This document shows positions 1 to 9,084 of a stretch of DNA of 64,000 nt, one piece after another. The notes beneath the pieces were generated by a model. The model ran no database searches. It was not told the DNA's origin and saw only the letters and a program-made list of their open reading frames with translations. A program made the translations under genes and the position numbers. The stretch lies in NCBI GenBank assembly GCA_951802425.1, contig OX637795.1:1488001-1552000 (forward strand). The letters run 5' to 3'. The number at the start of each line of letters is the position of its first letter. The first letter of the stretch is position 1. The stretch comes from Clavaria fumosa (Eukaryota > Basidiomycota > Agaricomycetes > Agaricales > Clavariaceae).

Positions 1-1551
1 GTAACTGGTAGCGAGCCCCGCACACTCGCTCAGGCATTCGCAGGTCCCGATGCAAGTCAATGGCGACAAGCGTATAATGCTGAACTTGATGTACTGAAGA
101 AGCTACGCACTTGGGACATAGTCACCCGGCCAACTGATAAACCTGTCATCCCCTGCGGATACGTCTTCAAGGTCAAGCATGGACCTAGTGGCGAAGTCGT
201 AAAATACAAGGCGCGAGTTGTCGCAGGCGGACACCGTCAGACGAAAGGCGTAAACTACGACGAGACGTTTGCGGCCGCTGCAAAGATTGGATCGATAAGG
301 GTCCTACTAGCTCTGGCTGCTCAGCGCGACTGGGAGATCGACCAAATCGACGTCGTGAGTGCTTACCTGAATGCGGACCTCGAAGACGAGGTATACATGG
401 AGGCCCCGAGCGGAGTATTGGACGACGGAGAGCGAGGGAAGGTGTGTAGACTGCGGAAGGGCCTCTACGGCCTAAAGCAAGCAGGACGCAGGTGGTACGA
501 GCGCATGGCACGCACTTTCACAGAACTGGGATTCAACATCTCCAAACTGGACCAATCAGTGTTCATCAGGACAAAAATGGACAAAACCGCGCACGTTTCT
601 GTGTCAACCGATGACATGATAATCATGGGAAACACTAGGGCTGCTGTTGATGGTGTGAAACGCGAGCTTAGAGCGTCGTTCGAGATCACGGACCAGGGGG
701 AGCTGTCATGGCTACTCGGTTTCGAGGTCCGGAGGAACAGACCTGCGAGGACGCTAGCGCTGAATCAGAAGGTGTACATTGAGGCACTCGCAAAGCGTTT
801 TGAGGTTGAAAAAGGACGCGCAGTCCACATCGCGATGGACCCGGGTGTTGTGCTGTCGAAGGATCAGTGTCCGAACCATCCAATTGATGTACCGTACCAA
901 GAAGCTTGTGGGGGAGTACTCTGGCCAGCCGTTATCACACGCCCAGACATCCAGCTCGCAGTTGGAATCCTTTCGCAATTTTCCCAGAACCCAGCGCCGG
1001 AACATTGGGAAGCGCTAAAGAGGCTAATCAGGTATTTGCATACGACACGTCACCTCTGGCTCACCCTAGGTGGCCCAGCAACCCGCCCGGAGGTCTTCTC
1101 GGATGCCGACTGGGCATCGCAACCCGACCGCCACTCGATTTCGGGCTTCGTTATGAGGCTAGGACGCGGCGCGGTTACCTGGTCGTCGAAGAAGCAAACG
1201 TTGGTTGCTCAATCGAGCACAGAAGCTGAATACGTTGCCGCGGCGCACGCAGCAAGAGAAATCTACTGGCTAAGAAGTTTTTTAGAGGAATTGGGAGTGC
1301 GCGAGGATGGTCCGACGAAGCTGTGGCTGGACAACATGTCCACGATGGCCATAGCGAAGAATAACAAGTTTCACGCTCGGACGAAACACATCGACATTTG
1401 TCACCATCTGGTGCGTGAAGCGGTAGAACACGGAACGATTGCGGTTGAATACGTTCCGACCAGCGAAAACGTTGCGGACGGGCTCACGAAACCTCTCGCA
1501 CGGCCCGCCTTTGAAATCTTCGTTCGCGAACTCGCATTACTGCCCGATTGA
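1..1551 (+). CDS. Ty1/copia Pol, C-terminal part (reverse transcriptase and RNase H), 5' end outside window
   Basis: Retrotransposon polyprotein fragment; it would copy element RNA into DNA. The frame is open from base 1, so the ORF began upstream of the window and the first internal ATG (355) is not a real start. Seen in order: an RT start with the pattern TWDIV...YVFK, then KARVVAGGHRQTKG, DVVSAYLNADL, LYGLKQAGRRWY, the active-site segment STDDMIIMG, LSWLLGFEV, and RNase H with FSDADWASQPD, SSTEAEY and LWLDNMS. It ends in TGA at 1549-1551. It closely resembles the complete copia element at 26564-31168, including the unusual STDD in place of YVDD. No stop or frameshift is visible. Whether the full element is intact cannot be judged here. 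Confidence 0.93.
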   Translation, partial: VTGSEPRTLAQAFAGPDASQWRQAYNAELDVLKKLRTWDIVTRPTDKPVIPCGYVFKVKHGPSGEVVKYKARVVAGGHRQTKGVNYDETFAAAAKIGSIRVLLALAAQRDWEIDQIDVVSAYLNADLEDEVYMEAPSGVLDDGERGKVCRLRKGLYGLKQAGRRWYERMARTFTELGFNISKLDQSVFIRTKMDKTAHVSVSTDDMIIMGNTRAAVDGVKRELRASFEITDQGELSWLLGFEVRRNRPARTLALNQKVYIEALAKRFEVEKGRAVHIAMDPGVVLSKDQCPNHPIDVPYQEACGGVLWPAVITRPDIQLAVGILSQFSQNPAPEHWEALKRLIRYLHTTRHLWLTLGGPATRPEVFSDADWASQPDRHSISGFVMRLGRGAVTWSSKKQTLVAQSSTEAEYVAAAHAAREIYWLRSFLEELGVREDGPTKLWLDNMSTMAIAKNNKFHARTKHIDICHHLVREAVEHGTIAVEYVPTSENVADGLTKPLARPAFEIFVRELALLPD

Positions 1552-1811
1552 GGGGGAGTGTTGAGATTGTCGGTATTACCGGTTACAATACCGCTTGCCC
1601 AATCGGACATTCAATTAGTCTTTTTAGCCGTGTGTTTTTCTCTTTGCACAGCTCAGTCCGTACTTCGACTGAGCTGTGAGTAACGAATGTTCTCTCTTCC
1701 GTTTAGACATCTATTCTAACAGGATAATATAGAATAGACTGTCTTTAGGTAACTACAAGCCCAGTCCGTACTTCGACTGAGCTAATAGACTGTCTTTAGT
1801 TTTATTCTATA
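1552..1811 (+). mobile_element. Polypurine tract and 3' LTR of the copia element
   Basis: A G-rich tract (GGGGGAG, 1552-1558) follows the pol stop directly, where plus-strand priming is expected. The LTR probably starts at 1559 (TGTTGAGATTG) and ends near 1811 (ATTCTATA), the same terminal bases as the LTR of the second copia element. It holds a perfect 11-bp hairpin, ACAGCTCAGTC...GACTGAGCTGT, around 1647-1676, and a partial copy near 1760. The matching 5' LTR lies outside the window, so LTR divergence and target duplication cannot be checked. The 3' boundary is inferred. Confidence 0.7.
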
Positions 1812-2683
1812 AGCCATATATGCCACCTACTGTTGCTGCTACAGCAGTACGCTGCACGCAATGTCTAGTTCACCTACTCTGGCCTAATACCTTTCTCCTT
1901 GACACTCCTCCGTGGCATTTGGTGACGAAGATGATCCAGTATGCTTCGAACACTGCAGAGGGAACATCAGCCACAGACAAGCGGGAAGGAAGGAGAAAAA
2001 AAGGTGGTTACTGTCCCAAGCAACGTCTGATTAGTAGACGTGTAGACTTTGCAGAAGGGGAACACATCACATAGAGGGAAAGCGGTAGTTGTTGCAGCGT
2101 ACGCCCGAGTGCTTCACTGAAAGATGCATTTCGCTGGAGTCTCCCATGGCGCAAACACATTCCGACTACCCAGCCCATCCAGCACACTCCCAAGCTCAGG
2201 ATAATGTCTCTTCTACACCTGATTCATATCTCCATCCTGCACCCACACGCCATCCTTCGAGTATCTCTCCACATTCCAATCTGTCGCCACGAACCGGTCG
2301 CTCTTCAGCCTGCGGCTCGCCATCGGGATGAACACCCTGAACGCCGTGCTGCTGAACCCAAACCCATGGTTCGTACAGCAGGCCCGCCTGCAGATGGGAA
2401 GTAGACACGTGATTCTGGGTACGTTGCACATGACTGCACATGACCGATGATCATTGCTGTACCGTGAGGTTCGGCTCTCGACCATCGATAAGCGCGAGCA
2501 TCGTCGTCTTCTGCCCACCATCATTTGGACTACGATAGCAATAGCCACTGCATAGCGAGCAGATGGAAGAACATTCAGCTACAAGCCGTGAGCCTCTCAT
2601 GATAAGATAATCAATGCCAAGCTCATTTGCAAATACTGTTTCTCGCAGGCATCGATAACGCTACTAGCATTTCGTTCTCACCC
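1812..2683. other. Intergenic, no gene recognised
   Basis: Short ORFs occur on both strands, but none shows a recognisable domain, codon continuity across plausible introns, or similarity to other parts of the window. It contains the promoter side of the NB-ARC-TPR gene that follows. Confidence 0.5.
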
Positions 2684-5600
2684 ATGAACCAAGATTACAG
2701 TCATGCGACTATATGTGTGTTCAAATTCTGTCTTCCTCACTGTCTCCTCACCCCAACTCTTACAGATGCCGGTGGACATGTTGGTTCTAATAACATTAGT
2801 ATCGAACATTTTCACTTTCACCAAAGTGAGTGTGAGCAAGCATCCCGCCAAGTTTGGCTGACACAGTATTACAGCACCTGCTCTTCGTACCTTTCCGCCT
2901 CGAGATTTACACATGACATTCAAGCGAATGCCCCCCTTTAGCCCAAATTTCACAGGACGAGAAGGTTACCTTGAGAGGTTGCGTACCCATTTCAGTATGC
3001 ATCGAGGACAATTGCACTCGAGAAGGCTCTTTCTTCTTTATGGAATGGGAGGTGTTGGCAAGACTCAAATTTGTCTCAGATTCATTGAGAAAAACCCAGA
3101 GCTGTTCGTCGGAGCCATCAGTCTTGTCTAGCTATTACATTGTTGACCAACCCCCACAGGTTCTGGCGTGTCTTCTGGATAGATGCGACCAATGCTGAAA
3201 CAACTCAGCAGTCCATTCGTAACATTGCAAATGATTCGGCTGCACAAGCATCTGGAGTTCAAGACTCGATGCATTCAGTCCTCCAATGGATATCTTTTCT
3301 CGCACAGGAATGGTTGCTGGTGTATGATAATGCAGGAGATCCTGCTATTCTCCTTCAGTTCATGCCAACACATAGCCAGGGCAACATCCTGATCACTAGC
3401 CGTAATCCTAGCATGCGGCAGATTGTTGGTTCTAAAGCTTGGACTGAAGTTGGAAAGTTGGGGAATAAGGAGGCAGTTTCACTCCTTCTGAGGGCTGCCT
3501 TATGTGATGTGACTTCTGCGGAACTGAGGGAAGCAGCCCTTCCCATTGTGAAGACCTTATGCTGCTTGCCTCTTGCTGTGGATCAGGCTGGTGCATCCAT
3601 TGCAAGTGGTCTATGTGAACTTGATGAATATCTTGGGATCTATCAGAAGCATCACCATGAGCTATTGGATGATCCTTCTTTCAAAGGAGCATCTGCTTAT
3701 GGTCAAGCAGTTTATGGGACATGGGAACTCTCCATAAAAGAAATTCAAGCCAGGGCTTTGTCAACAAGTCCAAGTGATATTGCACAAGCAGCATCTTGTG
3801 CAATGCTTGTGTTGCAGGTGTTTGCCTTCCTCCACCATGACAACATTCCAGAAGGTATATTTAGACATGCATCTGAAGCAATGGTAGAGAAGGACAGTGT
3901 TGAACAAGATTGGAAGGAGTTCCAAAGGCATTCTGTGCATTGGTCCAAGATTCTACAGGTTGACAATGAAGGGCATTGGGATTTACTGCCATTCAGGAGA
4001 GCAATTCAATTGCTGGAATCATTTTCACTTGTGAAGAGTACTCCTGGAAGATTATATAATATGCATCCATTGGTACATCTATGGTGTCAAGGAAGGTTGC
4101 CTGACAGTGAGAGGCAGCCAACATGGAACATAGTAGAAATGCTGGTGTGCAACTCCATCACATTTAAGAGGGATAGTGCATCCTTGGCATTTCGGCAATC
4201 ATTACTACAGCACATTGTTGCCATGTACAAGCACCAGGAAAATACAACATGTACAATTGGTAATGTGGATCAGAAAGAAAAGTTCTCATGGATCCATTAT
4301 GAGTGTGGGTATTGGAAAGAGGCTGAGCAACTGGGGGTCAACATAGTGAAAATTAGGAAAGGAATGCATGGGCCAGAACACCCAAACACACTAACAAGTA
4401 TTGCCATTTTAGCAAGCACATATTCAGCACAGGGAAAGTACAATGAGGCAGAGGAGCTAGAATTACATGTGATGAAAGCCAGGAAAAGATTGCTTGGACC
4501 AGAGCATCCTGACACACTGACAATTACTGCCAATTTGGCAAGGACATATTCAACACAGGGAAGGTTCAGTGAGGCAGAGGAGCTGGAATTACATGTGATG
4601 GAAGCCAGGAAACGATTGCTTGGACCAGAGCATCCTGACACACTGATAATTACTGCCAATTTGGCAAGGACATATTCAGCACAGGGAAAGTACAATGAGG
4701 CAGAGGAGCTGGAATTACATGTGATGGAAGCCATGAAAAGATTGCTTGGACCAGAGCATCCTGACACACTGATAATTACTGCCAATTTGGCAAGCACATA
4801 TTCAACACAGGGAAAGTACAATGAGGCAGAGGGCCTGAAATTATATGTGATGGAAGCCATGAAAAGATTGCTTGGACCAGAGCATCCTGACACACTGATA
4901 ATTACTGCCAATTTGGCAAGCACATATTCAGCACAGGGAAAGTACAATGAGGCAGAGGAGCTGCAATTACATGTGATGGAAGCCAGGAAAAGGTTGCTTG
5001 GACCAGAGCATCCTGACACACTGACAATTACTGCAAATTTGGCAAACACATATTCAACACAGGGAAGGTACAATGAGGCAGAGGAGCTGGAATTACATGT
5101 GATGGAAGCCAGGAAAAGATTGCTTGGACCAGAGCATCCTGACACACTAACAATTACTGCCAATTTGGCAAGCACATATTCAACACAGGGAAAGTACAAT
5201 GAGGCAGAGGGCCTGAAATTATATGTGATGGAAGCCATGAAAAGATTGCTTGGACCAGAGCATCCTGACACACTGATAATTACTGCCAATTTGGCAAGCA
5301 CATATTCAGCACAGGGAAAGTACAATGAGGCAGAGGAGCTGCAATTACATGTGATGGAAGCCAGGAAAAGGTTGCTTGGACCAGAGCATCCTGACACACT
5401 GACAATTACTGCAAATTTGGCAAACACATATTCAACACAGGGAAGGTACAATGAGGCAGAGGAGCTGGAATTACATGTGATGGAAGCCAGGAAAAGATTG
5501 CTTGGACCAGAGCATCCATCCACACTAACAATTACTGCCAATTTGGCAAGGACATATTCAACACAGGGAAAGTACAACAAGGCAGAGGAGCTGGAATTAC

Positions 5601-6856
5601 ATGTGATGGAAGCCATGAAAAGATTGCTTGGACCAGAGCATCCTGACACACTGATAATTACTGCCAATTTGGCAAGGACATATTCAGCACAGGGAAAGTA
5701 CAATGAGGCAGAGGAGCTGGAATTACATGTGATGGAAGCCAGGAAAAGATTGCTTGGACCAGAGCATCCTGATACACTGACAATTACTGCCAATTTGGCA
5801 AGGACATATTCAACACAGGGAAAGTACAACAAGGCAGAGGAGCTGGAATTACATGTGATGGAAGCCATGAAAAGATTGCTTGGACCAGAGCATCCATCCA
5901 CACTAACAATTACTGCCCATTTGGCAAACACATATTCAGCACAGGGAAAGTACAACAAGGCAGAGGAGCTGGAATTACATGTGATGGAAGCCAGGAAAAG
6001 GTTGCTTGGACCAGAGCATCCATCCACACTAACAATTACTGCCAATTTGGCAAGGACATATTCAACACAGGGAAGGTACAATGAGGCAGAGGAGCTGGAA
6101 TTACATGTGATGGAAGCCATGGAAAGATTGCTTGGACCAGAGCATCCTGACACACTGATAATTACTGCCAATTTGGCAAGGACATATTCAGCACAGGGAA
6201 AGTACAATGAGGCAGAGGAGCTGGAATTACATGTGATGGAAGCCATGGAAAGATTGCTTGGACCAGAGCATCCTGACACACTGATAATTACTGCCAATTT
6301 GGCAAGGACATATTCAACACAGGGAAAGTACAATGAGGCAGAGGGGCTGGAATTACATGTGATGGAAGCCATGGAAAGATTGCTTGGACCAGAGCATCCT
6401 GACACACTGATAATTACTGCCAATTTGGCAAGCACATATTCAGCACAGGGAAAGTACAATGAGGCAGAGGAGCTGCAATTACATGTGATGGAAGCCAGGA
6501 AAAGATTGCTTGGACCAGAGCATCCTGACACACTGATAATTGCTGCCAATTTGGCAAGCACATATTCAGCACAGGGAAAGTACAATGAGGCAGAGGAGCT
6601 GCAATTACATGTGATGGAAGCCAGGAAAAGATTGCTTGGACCAGAGCATCCTGACACACTGACAATTACTGCCAATTTGGCAAGGACATATTCAACACAG
6701 GGAAGGTACAGTGAGGCAGAGGAGCTGGAATTATATGTGATGGAAGCCATGAAAAGATTGCTTGGACCAGAGCATCCTGACACACTGACAATTACTGCCA
6801 ATTTGGCAAGGACATATTCAATACAGGGAAAGTACAATGAGGCAGAGAAGCTTTGA
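2684..6856 (+). CDS. NB-ARC-TPR (NLR-like STAND) protein, about 1338 aa
   Basis: Predicted STAND-type NTPase switch: nucleotide binding controls oligomerisation and the TPR array senses ligand or partner. My model has four exons: 2684-2714, 2766-2825, 2875-3103 and 3160-6856. All introns are GT-AG, 49-56 bp, and phases match. NB-ARC motifs: P-loop GMGGVGKT (about aa 86-93), Walker B-like WLLVYDN, ILITSRN, CCLPLAVDQAGA, and MHPLVH in the MHD position. TPR units run from about aa 510 to the end. There is no recognisable effector domain; the N-terminus is a glycine/histidine-rich stretch of about 60 aa. The split paralogue at 26.3-39.4 kb has the same exon 2/3 organisation, which supports the upstream exons. 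The ATG at 2684 is the first in frame after the last upstream stop I could find; a further 5' exon is possible. The sequence is strikingly poor in CpG. Confidence 0.85.
4370..6853 (+). repeat. Coding tandem array: 20 TPR units of 126 bp (42 aa)
   Basis: Each unit starts GPEHP and ends RLL, with helices around LAxTYSxQGxYxEAEEL and LHVMEA. Units differ at only a few positions: 6 (D/S/N), 9 (T/I), 16 (R/S/N), 20 (T/A/I), 23 (K/R), 26 (E/K), 29 (E/G), 31 (E/K/Q), 33 (H/Y), 38 (R/M) and 39 (K/E). The last unit is cut short by the stop codon. Near identity at DNA level indicates recent expansion or gene conversion. Confidence 0.95.
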
Positions 6857-7223
6857 CTACATGTGATGGAGGTGTTAGGGCTTGTCCCATCTTGCAAGCA
6901 GTGTTCATTGTTGATTCATTAGTGACTAGTCATTTAACCCCACTAAGACCAATTAACTATTGAGTACAATTGAGAATACTCAGCCCTGGAAGGTTGCAGA
7001 ATTTTATTTATTTAATTAAAAAAACCTATTTTATACTCTGTTGGGGCAATGCCCGATGGTCGAGTTTACATGATGTTGTCCTGATATCTGAGTTGTTCTA
7101 TTGAGTCGTGTCTGGTTGTGGGCGGGGGTCGATGCAGGGCGTCAACCAGCATGGGGTTCCACAGGGTATAGGCTGTGGGTGATGTAAGGTAGAGTGCAGG
7201 GTGCAGGGAAGAGTGGTGTGTGT
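6857..7223. other. Intergenic, downstream of the NB-ARC-TPR gene
   Basis: AT-rich 3' flank (a poly-A/T stretch near 7000-7030), then a purine-rich segment up to the hAT-like element. No gene is visible. Confidence 0.5.
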
Positions 7224-7231
7224 GGTAGTAT

Positions 7232-8046
7232 TAGGGATGCAGTGGTCCAGTTCAGAACCAGGGTTCAGAACCAGACCTGAGGGACTGAACCAATGGTTCA
7301 GTCCAAGGTTTATGCATTTGGCTGAACTGGACCCATGGTCCAGTGCAGGGTTTGCACTATTCCCCATTTCCCTGAACTGCTTTGAACTGGTTCAGAACCA
7401 GAACCAGCCAAGTATTTTCCCAATTTGTACAGTACACCATACATGTATCAGCTGTGTTTCAGCATTGCATATTGTGTCTCAGTGCCACACAGACTCCTTC
7501 AACCCCAACAGGAGCATTGTGTTTCAGGGCAGGAAACATGTTACAACTGCATGATGATGGTGAGTGAGCATGCTGATCCCTTTGACCCCAACAGGAATGT
7601 TGTCTCAGTGCTGTGTATTGTATCCTAGTGCATGCTGCACACACATTCCAAACTCACAAGGCATCCAGTGTCATGCCATGCAGTATCCAACACTATCCAG
7701 GATGGCATGAGATTACATACCTATCCAGGGATCCGCAACAGCATCAGAGCATGCATTCAAGTGGTGGGTTGACAGGGACAGCCCTGCACAACTGCTTGAA
7801 TGTCTGCCTCTTTGAGGTCCTCCAACTGCTGAAGAGTGCATACCAAAATGGCACTGTGAGTTTGGCTGCCCCTGCTTCTTGATCACTGTTGCTTGAGTGT
7901 CTGTGTACTTGTAACTATGTGTCTACTGCCAATGATGTGGTTCAAGTTCTGAACCTGCTCAGAACTGGACCAGACCTGAGGTTCAGTCCCTAAGTGGTCC
8001 CATTTGTGGTTCATATTTTTCAAGGAACTGGACCATGGCATCCCTA
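7232..8046. mobile_element. Non-autonomous hAT-family transposon, 815 bp
   Basis: The ends are inverted repeats starting TAGGGATGC, followed by TGGTCCAGTTC after two variable bases (20 of 22 positions match). TAGGGATG resembles the termini of Ac-like hAT elements. The element is flanked by a perfect 8-bp direct repeat GGTAGTAT at 7224-7231 and 8047-8054, the target-duplication length of hAT transposase. Subterminal copies of GGTTCAGAACC and GAACTGGACC occur at both ends, as expected for hAT transposase binding. There is no transposase ORF, so it must have been mobilised in trans. Internal short ORFs are not convincing. Confidence 0.9.
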
Positions 8047-8187
8047 GGTAGTATGGTACATTGAGATGTGTAATGGTGAGATGAGGCTCATGTTGGTATG
8101 TACTGTGTCTACAAGGTGATCTGTCGGGTGTATTAAAAAACCCCATTCATCCTTGGGGAAAAAGCTACCATCAGTCATTCAAAGATA

Positions 8188-8432
8188 GAGATGTAGGTGT
8201 AGGTGTAATTGTAGTCATAATCGTAATTGTGGCATAGTCATGGGTGCAGGCGTGGGCATAGGTGTAGGTGTAGGCCTAGGCATAGGTATAGGTGTAGGTG
8301 TAGGTGTAGACATAGGCGTAGGCATAGGCGAAGGCATAGGCATAGGCATAGGCATAGGCATAGGCATAGGCATAGGCATAGGCGATGGCATAGGCGTAGG
8401 CGTAGGCGTAGGCGTAGGCATAGGGTAGGTGC
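8188..8432. repeat. Hexanucleotide microsatellite (TAGGCA/TAGGTG)n
   Basis: About 40 imperfect 6-bp units, with TAGGCA the main form and TAGGTG, TAGGCG and GGGCA variants. The central block at about 8326-8390 is nearly pure. All overlapping ORFs (Gly/Ile/Val, His/Arg and Pro/Met repeats) are artefacts of the repeat. Confidence 0.95.
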
Positions 8433-8527
8433 GTATGTGGGTGTGGTGAGGTCTTGGTTGTGGTCATGGTCGTGCTTGGAATGTGAGCTGTAGTCTCCGT
8501 TTTGATTTTGTCTTTGTCTTTGTCATG

Positions 8528-8914
8528 TTATGTTGGGTTGTTGGTTTGTGTCGAGTTGTGCCTTGTGTGTTGGGTCGCCGTGGGTGCGTTTTGTTGCGCC
8601 GGCGTGTTGCTCTGCTGATCTTGCGGCTCTTGGCTGTTTCTCTGGAATCTTCCCATGTCGTTTATGTACTTTAGGAGGTATTTTATGGATGCTTCTTTCG
8701 TTAGAAGCTTGCTCATGGATCGGGTGTCATGTCCTATTTCCAGTTGCAGTTGCTCTTGTAGGTGTCGGAGGCCGGGGCATTTGATTAGGTAGTGTATTAC
8801 CGTTTCTTCTTCTTCTTTGCATATCAGGCATAGTGGGGTGCAGAATTGTTGGATGAAGTGTAGAAAGCAAAACAGTGATTTGGAGATCTGAAGGGTGAAC
8901 CTGGATGGTTGCAT
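8528..8914 (-). pseudogene. 3' end of a non-LTR (LINE) retrotransposon ORF2, relic
   Basis: The minus-strand frame encodes a C-terminal zinc-knuckle module typical after the RT/RNase H of LINEs. It has C-x2-C in CLICKEEE, then HYLIKC (C-x2-C-x8-H-x4-C) and a leucine-rich tail LRHLQEQL. No RT domain remains upstream, so this is a 5'-truncated copy, as usual for LINE insertions. Its 3' side leads after about 100 bp into the hexanucleotide repeat at 8188-8432, which may be the terminal repeat of the element. The assignment rests on the motif pattern only. Confidence 0.6.
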
Positions 8915-9084
8915 AGCAGCTCAATGGTCAAGAGGTTCAGGATGAAAAAGTTTGTAGGTGTCAATGGAAAGGGGTTCCAGAGAGTCAATACCAAGTTAGA
9001 AAGAGAATACTTGGGTGTGTGAGTGGTACATGAGAACAGAGAACAAAGTTAGAGTGTGAAACAAGATTGTTCTTAGACAGGAAG

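Noticed and set aside
4370..6853. Regularly spaced repeat that could be taken for a CRISPR-like array
   Set aside because: The units are contiguous coding TPRs in a eukaryotic gene, without unique spacers.
4297..6897. 866-codon antisense ORF across the TPR array
   Set aside because: The repeat period is a multiple of three and the antisense frame happens to lack stops in the unit, so it stays open for the whole array. It has no start context, no domain and no introns; it is a shadow of the NB-ARC-TPR gene.
8215..8493. Pro/Met, Gly/Ile and His/Arg repeat proteins
   Set aside because: All come from the hexanucleotide microsatellite read in different frames.
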